From positions 1-64,000 of the forward strand of contig DAITMV010000001.1 of assembly GCA_036834985.1 (NCBI GenBank): DNA of 64,000 nucleotides, read 5' to 3'. A program made the position numbers and the translations under genes. How positions within the stretch are numbered: the stretch's first letter is position 1; every line of letters starts with the position of its first letter. Positions 1 to 8,211 of the stretch are shown here, piece after piece. This DNA comes from DAITMV01 sp036834985 (lineage in GTDB: Bacteria; Pseudomonadota; Gammaproteobacteria; Burkholderiales; Burkholderiaceae_B). Under the pieces are notes generated by a model that worked only from the letters and a program-made list of their open reading frames with translations, was not told the DNA's origin and ran no database searches.

Positions 1-435
1 GAGGCTGAACACCTCAAAGCACTTGGGGCGGCCGAGGTGATTGACCGCGAACAACTGTCCGCTCCCGGCAAACCGCTGGGCAAAGAGCGCTGGGCGGGAG
101 TGGTCGATTCAGTGGGTAGCCACACACTCGCCAATGCCTGTGCGTCGACCCGTTACGACGGTGCTGTGGCGGCGTGTGGCCTGGCTGGTGGCATGGATTT
201 TCCGGCCAGCGTGGCCCCATTCATTTTGCGGGGTGTCACTCTGTACGGTATTGACAGCGTGATGGCGCCGATGGCTCGCCGAAAAGAGGCCTGGGCCCGT
301 CTGGCACGCGACCTGAACCCCGCCAAGCTGGAAGCGATCACCACTGAAATTGATTTGACGGAGGTCAAAGCGGTGGCAGTGGATATCCTGGCGGGCAAGG
401 TGCGTGGGCGTGTGGTTGTGAATGTGGCTGCTTAA
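1..435 (+). CDS. acuI: Acrylyl-CoA reductase / YhdH-family quinone oxidoreductase, 3' part
   Basis: This is the C-terminal 144 residues of a zinc-independent medium-chain dehydrogenase/reductase. The frame is open from the first base (EAEHLKALGAAEVIDRE), so the gene begins to the left of the window. The NADPH-fold segment (WAGVVDSVGSHTLANAC), the CGLAGG turn and the GVTLYGIDSVMAP stretch are typical of the YhdH/AcuI family, which reduces acryloyl-CoA to propionyl-CoA, for example during DMSP or 3-hydroxypropionate breakdown. The protein ends at VNVAA and a TAA codon. The family assignment is firm. The exact substrate is inferred, because general quinone reductases share these motifs. Confidence 0.85.
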   Translation, partial: EAEHLKALGAAEVIDREQLSAPGKPLGKERWAGVVDSVGSHTLANACASTRYDGAVAACGLAGGMDFPASVAPFILRGVTLYGIDSVMAPMARRKEAWARLARDLNPAKLEAITTEIDLTEVKAVAVDILAGKVRGRVVVNVAA

Positions 436-489
436 GCATAGGCTATGTAGATTGTTGTTGCAGTGATCCCTGTCTGAACCGAGGCACAT

Positions 490-951
490 ATGTCAAACGA
501 GCATCAAGTCACACTGAGGCAGGACAAAGATTACCGGTTTGCAATTGATTTCGGTCAGGGCTTGCCGGTGGTGTACGGTGATGAGCCGCCACCGCTAGGC
601 ACTGGTACGGGGCCTACGCCGGTGCAGTTGCTGGTCAGTGCCGTTGGTAACTGTTTGTCGGATTCACTGCTGTTTTCGCTGCGCAAGTTCAAACAGGCAC
701 CCGAGCCCATCACCACGCATGCCAGTGCACAGGTGGGCCGGTCCCCTGAGGGGCGCATGCGCGTGTTGCGCATTGATGTGGAGTTAAATCTTGGGGTCCC
801 TGCTGCGTCGCTGGAGTTCCTGGATCGTGTGCTGAGCCAGTACGAGGCGTTTTGTACGGTGTCCCAAAGCGTGGCGCAAGGGCTTCCCATCTACATCACC
901 ATCAAGGATGCGACAGGGGCGGTGGTCAAAGCCCCGGCGATGATGGCCTAG
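490..951 (+). CDS. OsmC family protein
   Basis: This 153-residue protein has the two spaced cysteines expected of OsmC/Ohr-type thiol peroxidases: one in VGNCLSDSL near residue 56 and one in EAFCTVSQSV near residue 122. The GTGPTPVQLLVSAVGNC segment is the usual OsmC core. Members reduce organic hydroperoxides in the cytoplasm, although many OsmC paralogues have no assigned substrate. A GAGG ribosome site lies 5 bases before the ATG. It sits 54 bp after acuI in the same direction and may share its transcript. It faces an MFS gene convergently, with no clear terminator in the 42 bp between them. Confidence 0.85.
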   Translation: MSNEHQVTLRQDKDYRFAIDFGQGLPVVYGDEPPPLGTGTGPTPVQLLVSAVGNCLSDSLLFSLRKFKQAPEPITTHASAQVGRSPEGRMRVLRIDVELNLGVPAASLEFLDRVLSQYEAFCTVSQSVAQGLPIYITIKDATGAVVKAPAMMA

Positions 952-993
952 AACGCTGTGCCGGGGTGTCTAAGGCGGTATAAATGAGTCCCC

Positions 994-2226
994 TTAATGC
1001 ATTTCCTTGAGCGAAGAAATGCTCAGCTGCCGCAGCTGCGGTGCTTGCCTGGATGTAAATAGTACAATCAGCAGGGTGATGACGCCGCCAAACACGATGG
1101 ACGGTACCAAACCCAGCATGCTGGCGGCCAGGCCTGATTCAAAAGCCCCCAACTCGTTGGACGATCCGATAAATATCCCGTTGATTGACGACACCCTGCC
1201 CCGCATATCGTCGGGTGTGCACAGTTGCAAGATGGTTGATCGCAACACCACCGAGACTCCATCAAACAAGCCGGATACCAACAGACAGACAAATGCCATC
1301 CACGCGGTACTGGACAATCCAAATCCGATAATTGACACGCCAAACCCGGCTACGCAGGCCAACAATATAACGCCTGCTTTTTGATCAATCGGAAAGCGCA
1401 CCAGCACCAGTCCGATGAGTGTTGAGCCCAAGGCCGGTGCAGCCCGCAAAAACCCCAGAACCGAGGGGTCCGCGTTCAGTACATCCTTGATAAAGGCCGG
1501 CAGTAACGAAACCGCTCCTCCAAACAACACCGCAAACATGTCCAGCGACAAGGCGGCAACGATGATCTGGTGACCAAATACAAAACGCAAACCTTCACCA
1601 ATGCTTTTGAAAATGGGCTGCACCTGCAATGGCCGGATGTGGGGTGCAACCTGCATGGCAATCACCGCCGCGCTGGCGATCACGGCAAACACCGTGGCCA
1701 GTCCATAGGCATAGCTCAAGCCCGCATGTGCAATGATCAGGCCTGACAAGGCAGGGCCGGTCATCATGCAGGCCTGAAAAATCGACGCACTGAGCGCACT
1801 GCCACGTTCATAGGCATCGCGGGGCAGTACCGCCGAGAACAGGGCTTGAAACAGGGGGCGGACAAACGCCCGCGCCATACCTGCCAGGCCGATGGCAGCG
1901 TATAAAAAATACTCCATCCAGGCCGACTCGTTTGACGCGGTGAGCGTGACCATCAGTGCCAATGCGACATGTACGCCGCCTGCCACCATGGCGAGTAATT
2001 TGCGTGATTGATGATCCACCAGATAGCCTGCGATCAAGGCCATCGCAAAATATGGAATCACCTCGGCCAAGCCAATCAAGCCCAGTGACAACACGTTGTG
2101 TGTGATCTGGTACATCTGCCAGCCCACGGCAACGGTCACCATCTGGTAACTCAAAGTGATTCCGATGCGAAACAGGGTTAATAACAGAAACGGTGTTTGA
2201 CGCAGGGGTGACAGGGACTTGGACAT
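994..2226 (-). CDS. MFS transporter (EntS/MFS_3-like)
   Basis: This 410-residue polytopic membrane protein is of the usual length for the major facilitator superfamily. It begins with FLLLTLFRIGITLSYQMVTVAVGW, and about 11-12 hydrophobic segments can be seen. The stretch GLAGMARAFVRPLFQALFSAVLPRD and the later TPDDMRGRVSSINGIFIGSSNELG resemble the enterobactin exporter EntS group. It probably works as a proton-driven exporter in the inner membrane; the substrate cannot be told. It is the last gene of a leftward group with the dehalogenase and pirin genes, starting 6 bp after the dehalogenase stop, so the two are probably cotranscribed. Confidence 0.85.
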   Translation of the reverse strand: MSKSLSPLRQTPFLLLTLFRIGITLSYQMVTVAVGWQMYQITHNVLSLGLIGLAEVIPYFAMALIAGYLVDHQSRKLLAMVAGGVHVALALMVTLTASNESAWMEYFLYAAIGLAGMARAFVRPLFQALFSAVLPRDAYERGSALSASIFQACMMTGPALSGLIIAHAGLSYAYGLATVFAVIASAAVIAMQVAPHIRPLQVQPIFKSIGEGLRFVFGHQIIVAALSLDMFAVLFGGAVSLLPAFIKDVLNADPSVLGFLRAAPALGSTLIGLVLVRFPIDQKAGVILLACVAGFGVSIIGFGLSSTAWMAFVCLLVSGLFDGVSVVLRSTILQLCTPDDMRGRVSSINGIFIGSSNELGAFESGLAASMLGLVPSIVFGGVITLLIVLFTSRQAPQLRQLSISSLKEMH

Positions 2227-2232
2227 ACGGCC

Positions 2233-3165
2233 TTATGCGTAACGGGGGGCGGTGGAGATAAAAGACACCAGTTTATGGGCGAGAAATTCACCGCGGTCTT
2301 CCTGTACAAAATGACCGCCCCAGGTGCGCTCATGAGGTTGACCGGCGGTACCGGGAATGTGAGCAATCAGCGGTTTGTCAGCGCGTCCCAGGATGGGATC
2401 GTTTTTTCCAAAAACGCATAAAAACGGTTTGGTCCATTGCCCCAAGGCCTTCCAGGCTGCGCTGTTGGCGGCTGCGGCCGGGTTGTCCATCGAGATGGGG
2501 ACCAAGCCTGGAAAGGCGCGTGTTCCGGCCTTGTAGCGATCATCCGGAAACGGCGCGTCGTAGGCGGCAATTTCCTCAGACGACAGTTTGGTGACGCACC
2601 CGGTGTTGACGATTTTGCCAATCGGAAACCACGGCGACCAACGCGCAAAGGCCCGCCATATTTTAAAGGCGCTGTTGCCACCCAACTCGCCCGTGGGTAA
2701 AAAACCGTTGGAGATCATCACGCGCGCAAAGCGGTCCGGGTGTTCTGCCACCAGTCGAAGGCCAATCAACGAGCCCCAATCCTGACCAAACAAGGTCATG
2801 TTGTTCAGCGTGAGCTGATCGATGAGATCCAGCACCCAGGCGACATGTTTGGCATACGTGTAATCGGTGATTCGGACGGGTTTGTCCGAGCGCCCAAAGC
2901 CGATGAGATCGGGAACAATGACACGCAATCCTGCCCCGGTGAGGGTTGGAATCATGGTGCGATACAGATAGGCCCAGGTCGGTTCGCCATGCAGCAGCAA
3001 CACAACGGGGCCGTCGCGAGGGCCTTCATCCAGGTAGTGCATGCGCAGGTTGTCCCCAACCATCCGGTAGTGGGGGGTAAACGGAAAATCTTTCAGGTTT
3101 GCAAAACGTTCATCGGGCGTTCGCAATACACCGGCAGCAGGTGCGTTCATTGTGGTGTCTGTCAT
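2233..3165 (-). CDS. dhmA: Haloalkane dehalogenase (alpha/beta hydrolase)
   Basis: This 310-residue protein belongs to the haloalkane dehalogenase branch of alpha/beta hydrolases, which cleaves carbon-halogen bonds to an alcohol and halide. Visible motifs are HGEPTW (oxyanion region plus the tryptophan that can bind halide), the nucleophile Asp at about residue 129 in GQDWGS, the acid in FGKNDP, and the catalytic His in GGHFVQED. The ATG at 3165 gives the usual family length. An upstream GTG (3234) would overlap the pirin gene and adds an unrelated tail; a later ATG (3150) is also possible. True halide substrates cannot be read from sequence, and epoxide hydrolases share the fold, but HGEPTW and GQDWGS favour a dehalogenase. 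Confidence 0.85.
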   Translation of the reverse strand: MTDTTMNAPAAGVLRTPDERFANLKDFPFTPHYRMVGDNLRMHYLDEGPRDGPVVLLLHGEPTWAYLYRTMIPTLTGAGLRVIVPDLIGFGRSDKPVRITDYTYAKHVAWVLDLIDQLTLNNMTLFGQDWGSLIGLRLVAEHPDRFARVMISNGFLPTGELGGNSAFKIWRAFARWSPWFPIGKIVNTGCVTKLSSEEIAAYDAPFPDDRYKAGTRAFPGLVPISMDNPAAAANSAAWKALGQWTKPFLCVFGKNDPILGRADKPLIAHIPGTAGQPHERTWGGHFVQEDRGEFLAHKLVSFISTAPRYA

Positions 3166-3212
3166 GTGGTGATAGGTTGGTTCGTCAGAGAACAGCCGTC
3201 TGTGATTTAAGA

Positions 3213-4073
3213 TCAGCCGGGTAGCGGAATACACTCGGTTTCACCGGGCACCAGGGGAAATTGCCCCTGTGACCAGCGTTCCTTGGCCGCTTCGATAAGC
3301 GCTTTGTCCGAGGACACAAAGTTCCACCACAAGAAGCGATATGCATCCACGGGCGCTCCGCCAATGATCATGATGCGGCAATCGGTAGTGGCATGAACGC
3401 GGATGGAGGCAGAGCCCGTGGTCACCGCCATGGTGTGTGCTGAGACCTCTTCGTGATTGACTTGTCCTTGCCCGTCCACCCAATATACGGCGTGTTCTGC
3501 TACATGCGGGATCAGTTCAAAAAAGCCGCCCGCCTGAATCTGAACGGCCATGCATAACATCGGAGAATGCTCGATGACCGGAGAGTGCATGCCCAAGGCC
3601 TGGCCAATCAACACGCGTGCCTGAACATGACCATTGTGATAGATCGGTAAATCCTGCGCGGCGTAGTGATCAAACCGTGGTGGCATTTGTTCTTTATCCT
3701 TGGGCAAGGCAATCCACATCTGAATGCCACAGACCGTCTGGCCCGCATCGCGGATGTCAGACGGCATGCGTTCGGAATGGGTAATACCGCTGCCGGCGGT
3801 CATCAGATTGATGGCACCGGGCTCGATGCGTTGGACCACCCCCAGGCTGTCCCGGTGCATCATCGCCCCTTCAAACAGATAGGTGATGGTTGCCAGACCA
3901 ATGTGGGGATGTTGCCTCACATCACCTTGCGTGGTGCCCGCCTCAAAGTGTGCCGGTCCCATGTGGTCAAAAAAAACAAACGGTCCGATGGACCGGACGG
4001 CGGCGTCAGGCAACAACCTGCGAACCGGAAATCCAATGTCTTTTACGTGCGGCGTGATCAGCGGCATACTCAT
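3213..4073 (-). CDS. Pirin family protein
   Basis: This 286-residue bicupin of normal pirin length carries the N-terminal cupin signature: FFDHMGP, then RQHPHIGLATITYLFEG with the metal-binding histidines, and later GSGITHSERMP. Pirins bind one iron in the N-terminal cupin, and some have quercetinase activity; the physiological role here is unknown. The ATG follows an AAGGA site by about 9 bases, and a second ATG two codons in is possible. It is the first gene of a leftward trio (pirin, dehalogenase, MFS) and is divergent from the DUF3047 gene across 56 bp, which must hold both promoters. Confidence 0.88.
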   Translation of the reverse strand: MSMPLITPHVKDIGFPVRRLLPDAAVRSIGPFVFFDHMGPAHFEAGTTQGDVRQHPHIGLATITYLFEGAMMHRDSLGVVQRIEPGAINLMTAGSGITHSERMPSDIRDAGQTVCGIQMWIALPKDKEQMPPRFDHYAAQDLPIYHNGHVQARVLIGQALGMHSPVIEHSPMLCMAVQIQAGGFFELIPHVAEHAVYWVDGQGQVNHEEVSAHTMAVTTGSASIRVHATTDCRIMIIGGAPVDAYRFLWWNFVSSDKALIEAAKERWSQGQFPLVPGETECIPLPG

Positions 4074-4129
4074 GGTCCATCGTCCTTAATGACAGCACAA
4101 GCAACAGCTTACTCCGAACAGGAAACCCT

Positions 4130-5362
4130 ATGCCATTGCGAAATGCACCGTCTGCGCTGTCGGGCACTTACCGCGCACTGCGGGAACGTTTTAAACAGCC
4201 ACCGGATAACCCGCAGCGTGAACGGGAAGAGGTTCTTGAACTTCGCCATCGCCTGGAGCAGTCCTGGGCCATCTTGTGTGCCCAGCAACGGGCTGCAGGG
4301 CTTGTCCCGATGGGGAAGTTGCATTGGCTGACGGTCAATGCCCGGCCCAAGCGCTGGCAAGATACGGGGCTGACGGTGCAAACCGGCGATATTGTTAGCC
4401 TTATTCCGTATGGACAGGCGGCTGTGTACCGCTGGTTGCGGCTCTCCCTTAAACCACGCGCGGGTTTGTGGTTCAAGGTGGGAGAGGCACCCATTGCGCG
4501 TTTGCCCGGCGACTGCGTTACCCTTCGAATGACCCACCAGGGCCCTCTGCGTTGCCACCTCATGCAGCCTGGCGGGTTTGCCACGCAGCAGGGCACGCTG
4601 GATCGTCTGCAGGCCTTGTTGCCACTATCGGGCGCATTTGAAGTGGCCGTTATTCACTGGCGTGCTGATCCAACACGGGCGTTGACCGATCTTGCTGCAC
4701 TCGATGCCGTCATCTGGGCACCTGTGCTCAAGCAATACACACGCCCGCGCCTGCCCCCTGCAGACTGGCGCTATTTATGGCTGTTGGGCCAAGGCGATGT
4801 GTTTGAACAGGTGGTCACCGAACAGGGTCCCCAGGTGAACTGCCTTACGCAAGGTGAGGTGGCGATTTTGCAGTATCCAGGGCGATGGCCGTTACATGCC
4901 CAGACGCAATTGCAGTGGTCCTGGTTCATCCAGCAATTGCCCTCACAACTACCCGAGCATGTGCAGCTGACACACGACTATCTGTCGATTGCTGTCGAAT
5001 TTGATAACGGACTCGATTTGACCTATATGTGGAGTGCTGGTTTGCCTGAGGGGACCGTCTTTCAGTGCCCCTTGCCGTATTGGAACAAACGTGAAACGCA
5101 TTGGGTGGTGAGGTCTGGGACCGATCACTTGCGCCAATGGTGTCATGAGTCACGCGCGGTTTTTAACGATTATCAGGTGGCCATTGGCGGTCCTATGCCC
5201 ACCCATATTGTGGCGGTGTGGCTGATTGCCAATTCGAGTTTTCAGCAACAGGTGGGTGAGTGTGCCTACCGCGATATTGCAGTGACCGATAGCAAGACTC
5301 GGAGTGTGTGTTTGCCGGCAATTGCCTACACTGAACCCTTGACTGATAACACCGCGACTTAA
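4130..5362 (+). CDS. DUF3047 domain protein with a LecA-like N-terminal region
   Basis: No enzymatic function is recognised in this 410-residue protein. The C-terminal 180 residues match the DUF3047 pattern: DYLSIAVEFDNG, then ETHWVVRSG, a DYQ segment and a closing CAYRDIAV strand, which suggests a beta-sandwich, possibly carbohydrate-binding. A separate N-terminal part (about residues 60-150: LTVNARPKRWQDTGLTVQTG, later GLWFKVGE) resembles the beta-sandwich of PA-IL/LecA-like galactose-binding proteins. That link is inference from a short pattern. There is no signal peptide. AGGA lies 6 bases before the ATG. The methyltransferase gene follows after 6 bp, so the two are probably cotranscribed. 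Confidence 0.65.
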   Translation: MPLRNAPSALSGTYRALRERFKQPPDNPQREREEVLELRHRLEQSWAILCAQQRAAGLVPMGKLHWLTVNARPKRWQDTGLTVQTGDIVSLIPYGQAAVYRWLRLSLKPRAGLWFKVGEAPIARLPGDCVTLRMTHQGPLRCHLMQPGGFATQQGTLDRLQALLPLSGAFEVAVIHWRADPTRALTDLAALDAVIWAPVLKQYTRPRLPPADWRYLWLLGQGDVFEQVVTEQGPQVNCLTQGEVAILQYPGRWPLHAQTQLQWSWFIQQLPSQLPEHVQLTHDYLSIAVEFDNGLDLTYMWSAGLPEGTVFQCPLPYWNKRETHWVVRSGTDHLRQWCHESRAVFNDYQVAIGGPMPTHIVAVWLIANSSFQQQVGECAYRDIAVTDSKTRSVCLPAIAYTEPLTDNTAT

Positions 5363-5368
5363 CTCTCT

Positions 5369-6220
5369 GTGAAAAAATCCATTATCCCAGACGCGGGGCA
5401 TGGCGCTTTGATCGAAGCCTGCTGCCGATATATCGAGCGGACGGACCATCTCCCCAGCTTGCAGGAACTGGCCGATCATGTGGGCCTGAGCAGTTACTAT
5501 CTGCATCGCCTGTTCAAGGCGCAAACCGGTGTGACGCCCCGCGAGTATGCCAACGCCCAGCGCGCAGATCGCGTTCGCCGTGCCTTGATCAGCGAGCCGG
5601 CGATTACCGATGCCATCTACATAGCAGGGTTTAATTCCCAGGGACGGTTTTATGAGCAGTCCACCCAGATGCTGGGTATGACCCCCAGCCATTACAAAGC
5701 GGGCGGTGTGTCGATGACCATTCATTTTGCGATCGGCCAATGTACGCTGGGCGCAATCCTTGTCGCGTCCACAGACAAAGGCGTGTGTGCCATTTTGCTG
5801 GGGGATGACCCGCAGGCGCTACTCGATGACCTGCAGCAGCGATTCCCCAAAGCACAGTTGTTGGGCGCCGATGAATCGTTTGATGCCGTCGTTGCCACCG
5901 TGGTGGGCCTGGTCGAACAACCCGCTACAGCGCACCATTTGCCACTGGATGTCCAAGGAACGGTTTTTCAGTTACGTGTCTGGAAGGCTTTGCAGTCTAT
6001 CCCGGCGGGCCACACTGCGACGTACAAAGAGATTGCTCACTTATTGGGGCAACCCGCGGCTGTTCGCGCAGTGGCCTCGGCCTGTGGCGCCAATCCGGTG
6101 GCCGTTGCCATCCCCTGCCACCGCGTGGTGCGCATGGACGGCAACTTGGCCGGCTACCGGTGGGGGCTTGAGCGAAAGCGCGAGTTGTTAAGTCGGGAAA
6201 TACAGCACAAACCCACATGA
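5369..6220 (+). CDS. AraC-type HTH fused to methylated-DNA-protein cysteine methyltransferase (Ada-like)
   Basis: The protein (283 residues, GTG start) has an N-terminal AraC helix-turn-helix of about residues 10-105 (LPSLQELADHVGLSSYYLHRLF). A C-terminal O6-alkylguanine-DNA methyltransferase domain follows, with the acceptor Cys at about residue 250 in IPCHRVV and the GNLAGYRWG motif after it. It removes alkyl groups from guanine by self-alkylation. The N-terminal zinc-binding phosphotriester-repair domain of full Ada is absent, so the classical switch that turns Ada into an activator cannot operate in the same way. Any transcriptional role of the HTH part is therefore uncertain. It lies 6 bp after the DUF3047 gene. 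Confidence 0.9.
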   Translation: MKKSIIPDAGHGALIEACCRYIERTDHLPSLQELADHVGLSSYYLHRLFKAQTGVTPREYANAQRADRVRRALISEPAITDAIYIAGFNSQGRFYEQSTQMLGMTPSHYKAGGVSMTIHFAIGQCTLGAILVASTDKGVCAILLGDDPQALLDDLQQRFPKAQLLGADESFDAVVATVVGLVEQPATAHHLPLDVQGTVFQLRVWKALQSIPAGHTATYKEIAHLLGQPAAVRAVASACGANPVAVAIPCHRVVRMDGNLAGYRWGLERKRELLSREIQHKPT

Positions 6221-6258
6221 AGGCGCGGGCCACTGTCTAATAATCCCGATTCCACACC

Positions 6259-6322
6259 GATGCCCTTTCCCTTATCATAGCGGTCAGATTTTGTAACGCG
6301 CGGTTTTTACCACAAGGGCATC
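6259..6322 (+). promoter_or_regulatory. Leader with 9-bp inverted repeat covering the ribosome site
   Basis: GATGCCCTT at 6259-6267 is the exact reverse complement of AAGGGCATC at 6314-6322. The right arm contains the purine-rich AAGGG that would serve as ribosome-binding site for the ATG at 6326. If both arms lie in the same mRNA, pairing would hide the ribosome site. That the pairing occurs and has a regulatory role is inference; no terminator is visible. Confidence 0.3.
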
Positions 6323-6325
6323 ACT

Positions 6326-7450
6326 ATGCACACAGCGGCCATCAGCGGCACCGGGATGTTTGTACCCGGCCAAACCATCACCAATGAGGAGTTGGTCCGT
6401 TCTTACAACGCGTATGTGGCCAGGTTTAATGCCGAACACGCGCAGGCGATCGCTGATGGCACCGTGGCGCCGCTGGCTGAATCCAGCGCAGCGTTTATTG
6501 AAAGCGCATCGGGCATCAAACAACGTTATGTGATGGAAAAAGAGGGCATCCTCAACCCGGAGCGCATGCATCCCTATTTGAAGGAGCGTCCCAACAGCGA
6601 GCTGTCCCTGATGGCTGAAATCGCAGTGGATGCCTGTCAAAAAGCGCTGACCGATGCGGGCAAGACGCCGGCCGATGTGGATGCGGTGATTTGTTCGGCC
6701 TCCAACATGCAGCGCGCGTATCCTGCCATGGCCATCGAAATACAAACCGCCCTGGGTATTGAAGGCTTTGGCTACGACATGAATGTGGCGTGCTCGTCGG
6801 CCACGTTTGCGATTGAACAGGCGGTCAACGCGGTGCGAACGGGTACCGCCCGCGCGGTGCTGGTGGTCAATCCCGAGATTACATCGGCCCACCACGCGTG
6901 GATGGATCGTGACTGCCACTTCATTTTTGGGGATGTGTGCACAGCGGTACTAGTCGAACGCTTAGAGACTGCCAGGCACGGTAGCTGGGAAGTCTTGGGT
7001 ACCAAGCTCTCGACAACCTTCTCGAACAATATACGCAACAACTTCGGATTTATGAATCGCTCTGAAGATGCTGACCCTCAGGCGCGGGACAAGCTTTTTA
7101 TGCAGGAGGGGCGCAAGGTATTCAAGGAAGTATGTCCCATGGCGGCTGCTCACATGAGCACGCATCTAGAGAGCCTTGGACTCAACTCGGCGCATGATGT
7201 GCGCCGCTATTGGTTGCATCAGGCCAACCTGAGCATGAACCAGTTGATCGCTAAAAAGCTGCTGGGTACGGCGGAGTTCACCGCCGATATCGCCCCGGTG
7301 ATTCTGGATGAGTTTGCCAATACGGCCTCCGCCGGGTCGATCATTGCGTTTCACCGCTACAAGCAGGATCTTAAGGCCGGTGATGTGGGCGTGATCTGCT
7401 CGTTTGGTGCGGGTTATTCCATCGGTAGCGTGGTGCTTAAAAAGCACTAA
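6326..7450 (+). CDS. Beta-ketoacyl-ACP synthase III paralogue (FabH-like, PA3286 type)
   Basis: This is a thiolase-fold condensing enzyme of 374 residues with the FabH triad: Cys at about 156 (NVACSSATF), His at about 298 (YWLHQANLS) and Asn at about 332 (FANTASAG). It is some 55 residues longer than classical FabH (about 317). The extra N-terminal and central segments and the sequence NNIRNNFGFMNR resemble, from memory, the Pseudomonas PA3286 enzyme, which condenses medium-chain acyl-CoA with malonyl-ACP and so links beta-oxidation to fatty acid synthesis. It converges on the GntR gene with a 4-bp overlap of stops. A link to the adjacent malonate genes is possible but unproven. Confidence 0.85.
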   Translation: MHTAAISGTGMFVPGQTITNEELVRSYNAYVARFNAEHAQAIADGTVAPLAESSAAFIESASGIKQRYVMEKEGILNPERMHPYLKERPNSELSLMAEIAVDACQKALTDAGKTPADVDAVICSASNMQRAYPAMAIEIQTALGIEGFGYDMNVACSSATFAIEQAVNAVRTGTARAVLVVNPEITSAHHAWMDRDCHFIFGDVCTAVLVERLETARHGSWEVLGTKLSTTFSNNIRNNFGFMNRSEDADPQARDKLFMQEGRKVFKEVCPMAAAHMSTHLESLGLNSAHDVRRYWLHQANLSMNQLIAKKLLGTAEFTADIAPVILDEFANTASAGSIIAFHRYKQDLKAGDVGVICSFGAGYSIGSVVLKKH

Positions 7451-8097
7451 GCCACCTGCGCAATGCTGGCCAGCAAATCGGCGAACCGTTCACCCTGAAC
7501 CAACACGTGGTCGCGGAGCAGTTGTGAGGCCTGTGCCTGATGGTGGGCCTTGATCGCATCCAGCACGGCCTGATGCTCGTCAAATGATTTGTTCAGACGA
7601 TTCCGAACACGCAATTGCAGTCGGCGGTAAGGTCGTAATTTGCGTTGCAGGCTGGCGGCCTGCTCAGCCAAAAACACGTTGTGGCTGGCGTGATAAATAC
7701 ACAGGTGAAACTCCTCATTGGCATAAAAATACGCATCCGGGTCGTTATTCTTTGCAGCTTTCATGCAGGCCTTGTGACGGGTCTCCAGATCTTTTAACTC
7801 GGCGTCGCTGATGCGGCGAGCCGCCAGCCGGGCGCACATGGCCTCCAGCTCGGCCATCACTTCAAACATTTCAACCAAACGCTGAGGCGTAATCTGCGTC
7901 ACGACGGCACCGCGTCGCGGACGAATTTCCACCAGACCTTCTCCGGCCAACAGGCTGATCGCTTCGCGGATCGGCGTGCGTGAGACCTCAAAGCGGGCCG
8001 CCAGCTCGGCCTCGTCCAAATGGACGCCCGGCGCGAGTACGCCAGTGGCAATTTCTTGCTCGATGGTTTCCCTCAGTTGTTCAGACAGCTTGCTCAT
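7447..8097 (-). CDS. GntR family regulator, FCD (FadR) subfamily
   Basis: This 216-residue protein has a winged HTH at the N-terminus (LAARFEVSRTPIREAISLLAGEGLVEIRPRRGA) and an all-helical FCD ligand domain with the usual metal-binding spacing (about residues 85-205, including YFYANEEFHLCIYHASHN). It is transcribed away from a TRAP transporter and malonate decarboxylase operon, and a perfect operator-like palindrome lies between them. The simplest reading is that it represses that operon and is released by malonate or a related acid, as MatR does in rhizobia; Mdc systems elsewhere often use a LysR-type MdcR. The ATG at 8097 is preferred over one nine codons upstream. Confidence 0.85.
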   Translation of the reverse strand: MSKLSEQLRETIEQEIATGVLAPGVHLDEAELAARFEVSRTPIREAISLLAGEGLVEIRPRRGAVVTQITPQRLVEMFEVMAELEAMCARLAARRISDAELKDLETRHKACMKAAKNNDPDAYFYANEEFHLCIYHASHNVFLAEQAASLQRKLRPYRRLQLRVRNRLNKSFDEHQAVLDAIKAHHQAQASQLLRDHVLVQGERFADLLASIAQVA

Positions 8098-8165
8098 GGT
8101 GTTTGCCCGTAAAAACCCTAACATGTATCCAAAAGTGTTTACAAATTATACAAAGTAAATGTATC

Positions 8166-8175
8166 TTGTATACAA
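8166..8175. promoter_or_regulatory. GntR/FCD operator palindrome
   Basis: TTGTATACAA is a perfect 10-bp palindrome, placed about 46 bp before the TRAP substrate-binding gene and 69 bp before the GntR start. The shape fits operators of FCD-type GntR regulators. Imperfect half-sites occur nearby (ATGTATCC near 8123 and TTATACAA near 8147), so more than one dimer could bind. The surrounding AT-rich stretch probably contains both divergent promoters. Confidence 0.7.
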
Positions 8176-8211
8176 AATTAGAGCAAATAATCCAATTGTG
8201 AGGAGATGGGT

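Noticed and set aside
3666..4331. 221-residue open frame across the pirin/DUF3047 divergent region
   Set aside because: It covers two real genes in other frames and shows no family features.
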